64,000 nt of DNA. Source: Maratus speciosus. Taxonomy: Eukaryota > Arthropoda > Arachnida > Araneae > Salticidae. Shown here in pieces: positions 35,745 to 49,226 of this stretch (positions are counted from its first letter, which is position 1; each line of letters begins with the position of its first letter). The translations under genes were made by a program, and so were the position numbers. The DNA lies in the NCBI GenBank assembly GCA_963932465.1, contig OZ010791.1, forward strand, positions 621,433,800 to 621,497,799, in the 5' to 3' direction. The notes under the pieces were generated by a model, which saw only the letters and a list, made by a program, of their open reading frames with translations, was not told where the DNA came from and ran no database searches.

Positions 35745-37439
35745 AAAAAGTCCTTCCGGCCAGTGCCGGGAGGAAGAGGTAGCTTTCATATTCCTTATTT
35801 TAAAAAAGCCAACTTATATTATTCAAACACACGAAGTTCAATTAAGTGTAAACCGAATGTAGGAGATTCAATACTAATTTTTATCAATACCAAATCATTA
35901 TGAATGAGAATTTCGCAAAATTAGTCAGCTTTATCCAAGCTGCTTTTATTTAAAGTAACTTATATTTCGCTGCCAAATTCGGCGATTTCTTAAAGTGCCT
36001 GCCATTTTAAGACAACATGGTGAATGAGGCTAACCAGTGAACTTGGTCGAGACCTTAGTAATTTCTGTGCACATGCTCACTCACATCGGAATCGGTTGAT
36101 ACATACGAGTGCTGTCGCAGGCAAAAAATCAGATTTTTCAAAATGTCACCCACGTTAGAAATTGAAACTGCTATATCTGAGCCATTTTTTAAGATAAAGA
36201 CAAACAAAAAATGCTCCTGAATCCTTATATCAAGGTCAAATACTTAAGAAAGAAACCTTTTCAATTTCTAATTTTTTTGCACCTCACTTTAAATATATAT
36301 ATTTTTAATTTAATGGCCGCCATTTTGAAACAAGATGGCTGATGAAGCTGGCCAGCGAACTTGGTCGAGATATTGATGTATACTATCCACATGCCTTCTT
36401 CCATCGAAATAGGCGAATATGTGTGGTATCGCGAGACAAATACAGGATCATTTCAGAGTGTTAGCCATGATAGAAATTCAAAGTGCTATAATTCAACCAC
36501 TTTTTAAGATATAAACAAAAGAACAAATTTTCAGAAACAAAAACTGCTCCAGAATCCTTGTATCAAGGCCAAACACATAAAAAAAATCTTTTTCATTTTC
36601 CAATTTTTTAATACCTCATTTTAAATTTTAAATTACTTTTTTTTTAAAATGGCAACCCTTTTGAAACAAGATGGCGAATGAAGCTGGCCAACAAACTCGG
36701 TCGAAACATTGGTGTGTACTATGTACAGACCAAGTTACATTCAAATCGGTTCATAAATACGCCTGTTATCGCGTGACAAAAATCAGGGCGTTTCAAAATG
36801 TCAGCCACGCTAGAAATTCAAAATGCTATAACTCAGCCATTTTTTAAGATATAGACGAAACAAAAACTGCTCCCGAATCTTTTAATCGAGGTCAAACACA
36901 TAAGAAAAAAAATATTTTTTCAATTTTTAATTTTTTGGTACCACATTTCAAATTTAAATTTTTCTTAAAATTTTAAATGGCCGCCATTTTTAAACAAAAT
37001 GGCGGATGTAGCTGGCCAACGAACTCGGTCGAGACATTGGTCTGTACTATGTATAAACGAAGTTACATCCAAATCGGTTCATAAATATGCCTTTTATCGC
37101 GTGACAAATTTCAGGACGTTTCAAAATGTGAGCTTCGCTAGAAATTCAAAATGCTATAACTCAGCCATTTTTTAAGATATAGACGAAACAAAAACTGCTA
37201 CGGAGTCTTTGTATAAAGGTCAAATACATAAGAAAAAAATATTTTTCCAATTTCAATTTTTTGGTACCACATTTTAAATTTTAAATTTTTTTTAAATTTT
37301 TAAATGGCCGCCATTTTGAAACAAAATGGCGGATGAAGCTGGCCAACGAACTCGGTCGAGACATTGGTATGTACTATGTACACACCGAATTACATCCAAA
37401 TCGGTTCATAAATACGAGAGTTACAGTGTGACATATGTC

Positions 37440-37474
<35 letters not shown>

Positions 37475-38793
37475 TTGATATATATATATATATATATCAA
37501 TTTTGAACGGAGGGTGGTTTCGGGGTCTGGGGGTCATGATCGATGAAAATATACCAAAATTTTTTGAAATCGCTTTTCTCCGAACGGCTGCAATAGGTAG
37601 CTTTTTGTAAAGAAAGCTACCTAATAATTAATATTTCAAAAATAAATGGAGATGCAGTTTGCAAACAAATTGCATTAAAAAGTACTTTCTTTTCCCAATA
37701 CGACGGTATAAATATTGAAAATGTGCGATGCTTAGAAGTTTTAAAAAATGCTGTAGACGTAGAGTATTGAATCGCACAATGAAACATCGGCTTTTGTTTT
37801 GCGGCTGGCTTATACAAGGTAACGTTATTTATTGGAGACAAAATAAGCTGGGAGAAAGAAATAGCATACCGTACCGGGGGCTAATAACTTAAAAGTTCGT
37901 TATAAATGCAAACAAAGGACAAATGTTCGAATAATATTTAAGGGAAAATGCCCATTTTCAGGTTGACATCAAAAAAACAAATACTGAATTATCTTGATGA
38001 ATAAGTGACATTATGGTTTTCTTAAGAAGTCCTTTTTTTTACTTTTTTTTTTTTTTAAACTTACGTATTATATGGTCTTTGCTAATTTTCATTGCCAAAT
38101 TTTAATTTAATATCGTAATGTACAAAATTTACCATGGTTAGGCTTATTATTATAGTTTCTCGCAAAAGTGTCATGGATATTTGAATTTTAACATGTCAAC
38201 TACATAAATAATTATACTCGTATGTTTAATTTCGAAAAAGATTGTTTAAGTTAATTATACGTTCACCAAAAAACGGATAGAAACCAAATAATTTTAGCTA
38301 ACGAAAATTAACAAAATACTTTTCCACTCGTTTTCTTTTATCCTTAGGAAAAGGGAAAAAAGTAAGTTTCGAATCCAGATTTATACTCCATTTAAGATTC
38401 TGCTAGACATATTTTAACATTTAAAAAAGTTCTAAAAATAACTGTTATTCTCTTCTTAATAATAAAAAACATATAATAATATAAATACACTTACCGTCTG
38501 CCTCAAAAAGAATATAATAAAATCAAAGAATAGATATTACGAACATAGAATATAAATAAATTTCATATAGAGTAAATGTGTCAGTAATGGACAAGGAATA
38601 TATAATGGGTAGTTTTTGGTTTCTCTCTACTCTAAAAAAAAAGTAACTAACACTGTTACCACCGCTGTTAGGTAGCTTTCTTTACAAAAAAGCTACCTAT
38701 TGCAGCCGTTCGGAGGAAAGCGATTTCAAAAAATTTTGGTATATTTTCATCGATCATGACCCCCAGACCCCGAAACCACCCTCCGTTCAAAAT

Positions 38794-38833
<40 letters not shown>

Positions 38834-40880
38834 ATATATATATATATATATATATATATCTGACCTATGTCACACTGTAACTCCCGTAATTATGAACCGA
38901 TTTCGATGTAATTCGGTGTGTACATAGTACATACCAATGTCTCGACCGAGTTCGTTGGCCAGCTTCATCCGCCGTTTTGTTTCAAAATGGCGGCCATTTA
39001 AAATTTTAAAAAAAATTTAAAACTTGAAATGTGGTACCAAAAAATTAAAAATGGAAAAATAATTTTTCCTTATGTATTTGACCTTTATACAAAGATTTCG
39101 GAGCAGTTTTTGTTTCGTCTATATCTTAAAAAATGGCTGAGTTATAGCATTTTGAATTTCTAGCGTGGCTGACATTTTGAAACGTCCTGAATTTTGTCAC
39201 GCGATAAAAGGCGTATTTATGAACCGATTTGGATGTAATTCGGTGTGTACATAGTACATACCAATCTCTCGACCGAGTTCGTTGGCCAGCTTCATCCGCC
39301 ATTTTGTTTCAAAATGGCGGCCATTTAAAATTTTTAAAAAAATTTAAAACTTGAAATGTGGTACCAAAAAATTAAAAATGGAAAAATATTTTTTTCTTAT
39401 GTATTTGACCTTTATACAAAGATTTCGGAGCAGTTTTTGTTTCGTCTATATCTTAAAAAATGGCTGAGTTATAGCATTTTGAATTTCTAGCGTGGCTGAC
39501 ATTTTGAAACGTCCTGAATTTTGTCACGCGATAAAAGGCGTATTTATGAACCGACTTGGATGTACCTTGGTGTGTACATAGTACATACAAATATCGACCG
39601 AGTTCGTTGGCCAGCTTCATCCGCCATCTTGTTTCAAAATGGCGGCCATTTAAAAAAATTAAAAAATAAAAAAATTTAAATGAGATACCAAAAATTTGGA
39701 AAATGAAAAAGATTTTTTTTTGTATGTGTTTGACCTTAATACAAAGATTCCGGAACAGTTTTTCTTTCGTCTATATCTAAAAAAAAATGGCTGAGTAATA
39801 TCATTTTGAATTTATCTTGTGGCTCACATTTTAAAACGACCTGATTTTTGTCACGCGATAACAGGCGTATTTATGAACCTATTTGGATGTAACTTGGTCT
39901 GTACATAGTACATACCAATGTCTCGACCGAGTTCGTTGGCCAGCTTCATTCGCCATCTTGTCTCAAAAGGGTTGCCATTTAAAAAAATTAAATTTAAAAT
40001 TCAAAATGAGGTATTAAAAAATTAGAAAATGAAAAAGATTTTTTTATGTGTTTGGCCTTGATACAAAGATTCCGGAGCAGTTTTTGTTTCTGAAAATTTG
40101 TTCTTTTGTTGATATCTTAAAAAATGGTTGATTTATAGCACTTTGAATTTCTAGCATGGCTAACATTTTGAAACGATCTTGTATTTGTCACGCGATAACA
40201 CACGTATTCGCCTATTTCGATGTAAGAAGGCATGTGGATAGTATACATCAACACCTCGACCAAGTTCGCTGGCCAGATTCATCAGCCATCTTGTTTCAAA
40301 ATGGCGGCCATTAAATTAAAAAAATATATATATATTTAAAGTGAGGTGAAAAAAAATTAGAAATTGAAAAAGGTTTCTTTCTTAAGTATATGATCTTGAT
40401 ATAAGGATTCAGGAGCATTTTTTGTTTGTCTTTACCTTAAAAAATGGCTCAGATATAGCAGTTTCAATTTCTATTGTGGGTGACATTTTGAAAAATCTGA
40501 TTTTTTGCATGCGACAGCACTCCTATATATTAACCGATTCCGATGTGAGTGAGCATGTGCACAGCTATTACTAATGTCTCGACCAAGTTCACTGCTTAGC
40601 CTCATCCACCATGTTGTCTTAAAATGACAGGCACTTTAAGAAATTGCCGAATTTGGCAGCCAAATATAAGTTACTTTAAAGGAAAGCAGCTTGGATAAAG
40701 CTGACTAATTTCGCGAAATTCTCATTCATTATATTGATAAAAATTAGTATTGAATCTCCTATATTCGGTTTCCACTAAATTGAGCTTCGTGTGTTTGCAT
40801 GATATAAGTTGGCTTTTTTTAAATAAGGATTATGAAAGCTACCTCTTCCTCCCGGCACTGGCCGGAAGGACTTTTTTTAA
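35745..40880. mobile_element. Fold-back element with tandemly repeated arms
   Basis: The left arm is 35745-37620 and the right arm 38672-40880, inverted, with outer ends TCCTTCCGGCCAGTGCC and GGCACTGGCCGGAAGGA. Each arm is made of ~330-bp units carrying AAAATGGCGG and CTCGGTCGAGACATTGG, at 35995, 36315, 36651, 36979 and 37306 on the left and six on the right. TA microsatellites (37440-37500 and 38795-38865) sit at the inner end of each arm, next to GGTGGTTTCGGGGTCTGG or its complement. The ~1.05-kb loop carries an inverted family C piece (37640-37885). The architecture matches Drosophila FB-type fold-backs. No transposase was found. Confidence 0.8.
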
Positions 40881-43560
40881 TTTTTTTTGTGGCCGGGAGT
40901 CTTTCTTTGTTAATATTAAGAAAAATACTGCATACAAAAATATGAAAATAGGTGGTATTATAGAGAAATGTTTGATAAATACGTTGACGCAGACAGTGTT
41001 CAAATCGAAGAGTTATTTTAAGAGATATTTAATGTTAAAGTTGGTCAAAATCGTTCCATTAAAAAAGTTTTATAGGAGCAAAAACTATACATAGGAATTT
41101 AATAATTTTTAGATCATTTTATACATTAGAAATTCCTGGTGTGCAGACTGCATTTATTTTTTTAATTTGATTCATTTTTTGAGGTTTTATTTCCATTTTA
41201 AATTTAAATTTTCAGCATTTCGAGAAATATTTTCTACATATTTTAGTAAAGGGTGTTACTTTAAATTGTTGCCAATTTTAAAAACAGTGCAAAGAATAAT
41301 ATTTCCTTCAAATTAAAAATTTATTTACGCGTGACTATTATAAACAGAAAAAAACTTTCAAATTAGAATTAAATGATTACGTGTTAAAAGCAGGAAAATA
41401 TTGGAAATTACGTCATAAGAACTATATTTACACTTAAATTTTAAAAGAGAATGAAAATTTAAAAATAAAAAATTCATTATTATGCGTTAAAAGTCGTAAA
41501 TGGACGTCATATTACGTCATATTTAAAATGGCCAAATAATAATGCAAAACAGTTTAAATTAAAAAATATATTTGCGCGAGACATTTATTTCATATTTTGA
41601 GATAATCTTTTCGACTATTGTTATGAATTCTAAGACAGCGCAAATAATATTTCCTTTCTAACAACAAAAGTATTTTTAAGTGAATATTAATAAGAGTAAG
41701 AAAACTTTGGTAAAAATTACGTCAAATTTAAAACGATACATGTAAAATGATTTATTTAAAAGAACTTTCTTATAGCGTTGTTAAAAAATATCGGGAGACA
41801 GTAACTCTGTTTACTTAATTCATTTTACATTAGCTTATTTTCAAATTTTTAACTCATTTTTTTTAATCAAAGAGAAAACAACGACTGTATTTCTTAACCG
41901 CAGCTGATTTGGTCTTAAAAATCCCCAATCTAAGGAAAACGAATGGAAACCCGTTTGCAGAGAGATCGCCGCTGTTTTCTTAAATTATAATTCAATCTTT
42001 TTAAAGACTATTAAATTAGCGTGCTTTTAGAATCTGGGGTGTCTGAAGGGGGGTTGGCGAGCGTAGCTCGTAGGGGGCAGAGCTCCCTAGTATATATATA
42101 AAAAATAGCTAATAAAAATTCAGATTTTAGTATTTTTCCCCCTTGCATGTTTTATAATCTGGGGTATTGTTGACAATATTAATCAAACCAATCAGGAAGC
42201 AAAAAATAATGTTTAACAGTTCCACTGTCTTTCAGTGAAAGTTTTACTAAGCAAGCTAAGAGCTGGTTTTACTTAGTAAATTTATATATTTTTAATTTTC
42301 ATACAAAAATTCCATGTTTTTGCTTTGATACTAACATAAAACTTGTATACTTATGGCCATTTACAAAATTTCATTACTAGGGGGCGCTGCCCGCTACAAG
42401 CTACGCTCGTCAACCCCCGTTCAGACACCGGAGACTCTAAAAGCACGCTAATTTAATCGGCTTTAAAAAGATTTCGGAAGATTGAATTATAAGTTAAAAA
42501 ACAGTGGTAATCTCCCTATAAACGGATTTCTATTCACTTCTCTTTGCTTGGGGAATTTTAAAGCAAAATCAGCTGCTGTTAAAAGATACAATGGCTGTGT
42601 CTTTGATTAAATAAAATCAGTTAAACATTTCAAAATAAGGTAATATAAAATGAATTAAATAAACAGAGTCTTTGTCTCTCGGTATTTTTTAGCAGAGCGA
42701 AAAGAAAGTTTTTTTTAAATAATACACTTTAAATGTATCGTTTTTAATCTGACGTAATTTTCACCAAACTTTTCTTTCTCCTTTTAATATTCACGTGAAA
42801 ATACTTTTGTTAGAAATGAAATATTATTTGCGCTGTCCTAATAAAAATAGTTGAAAATATCAAATAAATGTCTCGCGCAATTTTTAAATTTAAACGGTTT
42901 TGCAATATTATTTTTTGTTCATTTTACGTAATGTGTAATGTGACGTAAATGTGACGTAATTTCTCCTATTTAAGACTTCTAACGCGCATGTTAAGGAATT
43001 TATTATTTTACAATATTCTTTCTCTTTTAAAATTCACGTGTAAATATAGTTTTTATGATAATTTTCAATGGGCTCCTGCTTTTTATATTTTCTGTTTATA
43101 ATAGTCACGTGTAAAATAAATTTTTAATTTGAAGCAAACATTATTGTTTGCGCTGTTTATACAGTTGGCAACAGTTTAAATTAATACCATTTTCTAAAAT
43201 ATGTAAAAAATATCTTTCGAAATGCTCAAAATTTGAATTTAAAATAGAAATAAAACCTCAAAAAATCAGCTAAATTAAAAAACTAAATGCAGTCTGCACA
43301 CCGGGAAATTCTGACGCATAAAATGATCTAAAAATGATTAAATTCCCATGTAGAGTTTTTGCTCCTATAAAACTTTTTTAATGGAACGATTTTGTACAAC
43401 TTTAGCATTAAATATCTCTTAAAATAATTCTTCGATTTGAAAATTGTCTGCATCAGCGTGTTTATCAAACATTTCTCTATAATACCACCGATTTTCATAT
43501 TTTTGTATGCAATATTTTACTTAATATTAACGAAGATAGACCTCCGGTCACAAAAAATTC
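40881..43560. repeat. Inverted repeat of family E, ~1.2-kb arms
   Basis: Arms 40890-42090 and 42377-43560 are inverted. The inner ends carry CGAGCGTAGCTCG, GGGGGCAG and CTAG followed by T on the left, with the complement ACTAGGGGGCGCTGCCC on the right. These hairpin-plus-CTAG ends are typical of Helitron 3' termini. The outer ends share TTAATATTAA(C/G)GAAG-type sequence and GACCTCCGGTCA. The loop 42091-42376 has no gene. The frame 40750-41094 lies across this arm and is not credible. Confidence 0.7.
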
Positions 43561-43727
43561 AAAATCGGCGGCGGTGACAGCGTTACTTTTTTTTTTTTTT
43601 TTTTTTTTTTAGAATAGAGAGATTTTTAAGGTTTTAGGACCAGTGTCCATTACTGGGATTCTTAATTAGTCCTTTTCGAGCAATGGACACTCGGTAATTG
43701 CTAAACGTGTAATTTTAGTAATGGTCA
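43561..43727. repeat. T-run and hairpin AATGGACACT
   Basis: A 26-base T run at about 43588-43612 is followed by AGTGTCCATTACTGG and CGAGCAATGGACACTCGG, an imperfect hairpin. No coding content. Confidence 0.45.
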
Positions 43728-45577
43728 TCTATACTAATATTATAAAGAAGTAAAGATTGTTTGTTTGTTTATAGGAGGTGATCTCTGGAACTACCGAAAC
43801 GATTTCCAAAATGATTGTTTTAGTCCTCGTTCGAACATGGACTATATCTTATGTTTATGCCACTAACCCAAAGGGGTTGCAGGAGCAAAAAACATTCTAA
43901 AAATATGATTTCTGTGTTATTGAAGGGGCTAGAAACATGAAATTTGGCATGGTAGTTACCTATTATATATAAATGATCTCTAAGAGCATTTCTTAAAACA
44001 TTCGACATCTAAAAGAAGTGAAAATGCGCAAAAAGCGTTCTAAATGGCGATATTTACTCAATCTTAGGAAGTAGCAAACCGATTTAGCAAATAATAGAAT
44101 CAAAATTATGGTGACAGCTCTTGCCCCAACATAGGCTACATTTTATGTCAGAGTCACTACCCCAAAGGGGGTGCAGGAGCAAAAAACGTCCTAAAAATGC
44201 GATTTTTGTGTTACTGAAGCGCCTAGAGACATAAAATTTGGCATGGTAGTTACCTATTATATATAAATGATCTCTAAGAGCATTTCTTAAAACATTCGAC
44301 ATCTAAAAGAAGTGAAAATGCGCAAAAAGCGTTCTAAATGGCGATATTTACTCAATCTCAGGAAGTACCAAACCGATTTAGCAAATAATAGAGTCAAAAT
44401 TATGGTGACAGCTCTTGCTCCAAGATAGGCTATATTTTATGTCGATGTCACTTCTCCACAGAGGATGCATGAGCAAAAAACGTTCTAAAAATACGATTTT
44501 TGTGTTACTGAAGGACCTAGATCAAATTTGCCATGGTAGTTACTTATTAGATATAAATTATATCTAAAAGTCTAAATTATATCGAAATATAAATAAATAT
44601 CTAGAATATATCTTGATGAGAGAGTACCTGCTACAAAATTCGCTATATTTTATGTTGTTTTCACTACCACCTGGGGGTTGCAGGAGCAAAAAATATTCTA
44701 AATTGCGTTTTTGTGATACTGAGGAATCTAACACTTTGAAATTTGGCATGGCAATTACTTAACTTATGCAAATGCTTTCTAAGAACCGCAGGAAGAAAAT
44801 TCTAAATTTAAAAGGATGAAGTTAGCGAAAACCGTTCTAAAAAGTTCTAAATCACAATTTCTGTGATACTGAAGAGTCTAAAAACATGGTGGTTACTTAT
44901 ACAATATAAATGTCCTCTAAGAACAGTCGAAAATAAATTCGAAATGTAAAAGGGGTAAAGCGAAGGGAACGAACGAAAAGCGTTGAAAAAAAAAGTCCTA
45001 AATTGCGATTTCTATGCAATCTCAGTGAGATAATAAACCGATTACAAAAGTAATGGTTTCGAATCAATGGTGACAGTCTTTGATCCTACACGGTCTATAT
45101 TTTATGCCAGTGCCACTACCACCCGGGGTTGGTAGAAACAACAAGCGTTCTAAAAAAGCGATTAAAAACTTTCTAAATTACGTTTTCTATGGAATATAAG
45201 GAAAAACCAAACCGATTTCAAAATTAATGTTGGGAAATTAATCGTGATAGTCCCTGTTTCAACATATTCATTTTATGTTAGTGCCACTACAACCAGAGAA
45301 GTGGTACACCGTTAGACAAGAAGCTTGGAATTTGACATGGTGGTTAATTTTAAGACGTAAATGCCTACTAAGAACGTTTTCTAAGAAATTCAAAACTTCA
45401 AATGAATACTGAAATGAGCGAATGAAATTAATATAAAAGCTTCAAAATACTTTCTAAATTATCATGTATTTAGAATTAGTTTTAGTTCTTTTTAATAATT
45501 CAAGTCTGATTTCTGCCTAATGCAGTGTAATAATGAAGTTTAGTCAAACTGTGTCTTAATTAGTAATTTTTGAATTA
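43728..45577 (+). mobile_element. Helitron 5' end with ~294-bp internal tandem repeats
   Basis: TCTATACTAATATTATAAAG at 43728, preceded by A and followed by TTTGTTTGTTT, is the standard arthropod Helitron 5' terminus. The interior has tandem units: GGTGACAGCTCTTGC recurs at about 44110 and 44404, AGGAGCAAAAAACGTTCTA-type sequence recurs throughout, and decayed units follow to about 45330. Mirrored small minus-strand frames in the units are not genes. A matching 3' end was not found immediately downstream; the nearest plus-strand one is at 53847. Confidence 0.7.
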
Positions 45578-46275
45578 CTAGGGGGCTCTGCCCCCTACGA
45601 GCTACGCTCGTCAACCCCCGTTCAGACACCGCAGACTCTAACAGCACGCTAATTTGATCGGCTTTAAAAAGATTTCGGAAGATTGAATTATAATTTGAAT
45701 CTGACAATTATAATCTGACGTAATTTTCACCAAACTTTTCTTTCTCTTTTTAATATTCACGTAAAAATACTTCTGTTAGAATTGAAATATTATGATCATC
45801 TTAAAATATCAAATAAATATCTCGCGCAATTTTTATTAAATTTAAACGGTTTTGCAATAATATTTTTTGTTCATTTTACGTAATAAGTGTAATGTGACGT
45901 AAATATGACGTAAATTCTCCTATTTAAGACTTCTAACGCATGTTAATGAATTTATTATTTTAAAATATTCTTTCTCTTTTAAAATTCACGTGTAATTATA
46001 TTTTTTATGACGTTTTCAATGAGTTCCTGTTTTTTATATTTTCTGTTTATAATAGTCACGTGTAAAATAAATTTTTAATTTGAAGCAAACATTATTGTTT
46101 CCGTTGTTTATACAGTTAGCAACAGGTTAAATTAGTACAATTTTCAAAAATAAGTAAAAAATATCTCTCGAAATGCTGAAAATTTGAATTTAAAATAGAA
46201 ATGAAACCTTGAAAATTAGTCAAATTTAAAAAATAAACGAATTCTGCACACCGGGAAATTATAACGTATAAAATG
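45578..46275 (-). repeat. Family E copy, 3' end at 45578
   Basis: It starts CTAGGGGGCTCTGCCCCC, then ACGAGCTACGCTCGTC, the hairpin end also seen at 42377. It runs to CACACCGGGAAATTATAACG near 46260, where it is cut by the palindrome at 46276. Confidence 0.7.
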
Positions 46276-47407
46276 ATCAATACAAAAACCCTTAACGGGT
46301 TAAAAGTTTGTGACGCAGCACTTTATCTTATGCTCTAAGAATTTTAAATATGGAACTTAAAAATAATGATATCAAATTTTGAGTGACGCTATGTTATTAA
46401 TTATAATCTCTCAATATATTATTTATTTCATCTTTTTATTTTTTTATAATCGCATATGCAAAAATTATGTTCAATTTAAAAAAATGTATAAAAGTTTATT
46501 CATTGATGCTTTAACATTTACACCTCTCATAAATTCCAAGTATGAGTTTTAAAAGATATGATATCAAAATTTTAGTGACGCTTTGATTTGGCTTTAAACG
46601 ATTTGTTTTAAAATTAAATTTAAATTATTTTTGTTTTGGCTAAGATATATATGCACACATCTAAATAATAGTTTTAATTTTCCAATATACTTTAAATATG
46701 TCACTTTCACTGAATTTATATAATGCATTTAAATGTATTTATTTGAATAAATTGATTTATCCTTTGCCCAATGCTATTAAAAATTTAAAATAAGATTTAC
46801 GTAAATAATTTTTTTGCCTCATAGTATCCATTTGAATACATTTCACTTAGTTTGGATACAATGACGCAAAAAAATTATTTACGCAAATCTTATTTTAAAT
46901 TTTTAATAGCATTGGACAAAGGATAAATCAATTTATTCAAATAAATACATTTAAATGCATTATATAAATTCAGTGAAAGTGACATATTTAAAGTATATTG
47001 GAAAATTAAAACTATTATTTAGATGTGTGCATATATATCTTAGCCAAAACAAAAATAATTTAAATTTAATTTTAAAACAAATCGTTTAAAGCCAAATCAA
47101 AGCGTCACTAAAATTTTGATATCATATCTTTTAAAACTCATACTTGGAATTTATGAGAGGTGTAAATGTTAAAGCATCAATGAATAAACTTTTATACATT
47201 TTTTTAAATTGAACATAATTTTTGCATATGCGATTATAAAAAAATAAAAAGATGAAATAAATAATATATTGAGAGATTATAATTAATAACATAGCGTCAC
47301 TCAAAATTTGATATCATTATTTTTAAGTTCCATATTTAAAATTCTTAGAGCATAAGATAAAGTGCTGCGTCACAAACTTTTAACCCGTTAAGGGTTTTTG
47401 TATTGAT
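46276..47407. repeat. Near-perfect palindrome, 542-bp arms, 48-bp loop
   Basis: 46276-46817 and 46866-47407 pair base for base where checked: ATCAATACAAAAACCC against GGGTTTTTGTATTGAT at the outside, and AATAATTTTTTTGC against GCAAAAAAATTATT at the inside. The loop contains a further weak stem (GTATCCA/TGGATAC). No open frame, and no clear target duplication. Confidence 0.92.
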
Positions 47408-47752
47408 ATCATTACTTTTTTGAGGTTATTGAAAAATATAAATAAAACAATAAACACACACAAAAAAATTAAAGACCAATACAAAGAATTCATAGTCAGG
47501 ATTTCAATTCACCTTCAATCTCTCCCCCCTCCCTCCCAGCAAAAAGGGATGATCATACTTAATTTTAAAGAGCACCGTGCAATGAGATTTTTATAAGAAC
47601 TCTTTGGTAAGATATGGAAGTAATGTACAACATGCATGTTTAGAGGGTATTTCTGTTGGTTTGTTTCAGAGATATAAAAAGCTATGTTAAATTTTACTAT
47701 ATAAAAAAATTACTTTGTTAAGAAAAATAGCAAGAAATATTACTCTTTAAAC

Positions 47753-47800
<48 letters not shown>

Positions 47801-48152
47801 CAATCATCGATCACTTATAAAAGTAATTACATATATTTATATTAAATCCAAAACTACAAATTTCTGCTTCTCCCTTTTCTCATTCCTAGTGCAAAAAAAT
47901 TAAACATTCTTTAATTTTATATAAAATAATCTTTCACCATCCCTATTTAAAATTCTTTATTAACAATAATAATAAATCATATAAAATAATCCCCTGAGCT
48001 CCGAAGATTCCACTTCTGCTTTTGCACCCACCTCTCCAGCTTACCTAAATAATAAAATCTTTCAAAAATTAGCTTGAAAAAAAAAAAAAAATCTGCAACA
48101 TTTGTTGCTCACTGACATAAATAAATAAATAAGCACTAACTTCCCTAATGTA
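47408..48152. repeat. AT-rich stretch with TA microsatellite
   Basis: A TA dinucleotide run lies at about 47756-47799, and poly-A runs near 48077 and 48160. No gene is seen. Confidence 0.5.
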
Positions 48153-49226
48153 CAGTCATGAAAAAAAAAAAAAGTAAACACCCCCTACTAACTCCTCAAC
48201 AAATTACCGTAGAAGAAAGTTACTGGTACCGAACGATTGGAAATAAAGTCTACTTTTGAATGATGTATATAAAATTTGCTTAAGGGGTCATCTACATATT
48301 AAAACGAACCGTAACTTTGTTTTTTTCAATAGCAGTACACAATTCTTACAGCATAAATGAATTCTACACGATTTAATTAGCCTAAAAACAAATTTTTATG
48401 CAAATCGTACTATAAGTTCCCGAGAAATTAATTATTTTAAAACAAGTTTATTTTAAGGGCTGTATCCAAATTGAAGTTCGGTACTCGATTGTTAACCGAG
48501 AGCCCCCTTCTTGATCAAGGCACCTTAAGCGTCACTCAAGCAGTCAATGAAGTCTGCTAGATTACAGGACAGCGTAAGACATTTCAAAATATCTAGTCAC
48601 TTCTATCATAGACGGCCCCTTAAACCATCATTTTGCCGTTTTTTAAGCATAATTTGAAAACTATTTGGAAGAAAAATGTGAAATTTTGGATTTCTATAAA
48701 GCAGGACTTAATAAATCTAAATCCATCAAAAAAAATTTTAGGTTACAATTCATAATTTTTTCGAATATTAATTTCATAATTCATATCACAAAATTATAAA
48801 AATTGCAAATTCAACGTATTTATGTTTGGGTATGTTAGTATTACTGCTACACAAAAAATTAGCACATTAGGAGCATAATTTCAGGAGATATGAATAAAAA
48901 TATGAAAATGTAATTTAACATTAGAAGCACTAAATTTTGAATGTTTATAATTCAAAAACTTATTATTCAAATGACTTGAAATTTGGTGCCTAGGCATAGT
49001 TTGAACCGAAGATTTGAAATATCTCGTTAAAATTGGGTATTGCCATTGAAAAAAAAAATGAAGTTTGGATTTGTTTTAATATGTAGATGGCCCCCTAAGC
49101 AAATTTTATATACATCATTTAAAAATAGACTTTATTTCCAATCGTTCGGTACCAATAACTTTCGTCTACGATAATAATTTGTTAAGGAGTTAGTAGAGGG
49201 TGTTTACTTTTTTTTTTCCACGACTG
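48153..49226. mobile_element. Tc1/mariner-like nonautonomous element, 1074 bp
   Basis: Flanked by TA at 48151-48152 and 49227-49228, with ends CAGTCATGAAAAA and TTTTTCCACGACTG. About 170-bp inverted repeats follow (AAGTAAACACCCCCTACTAA, CCGAACGATTGGAAATAAAG and their complements near 49140-49200). There is no transposase frame. The copy in the right arm of the giant repeat starts at 63313. Confidence 0.8.
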
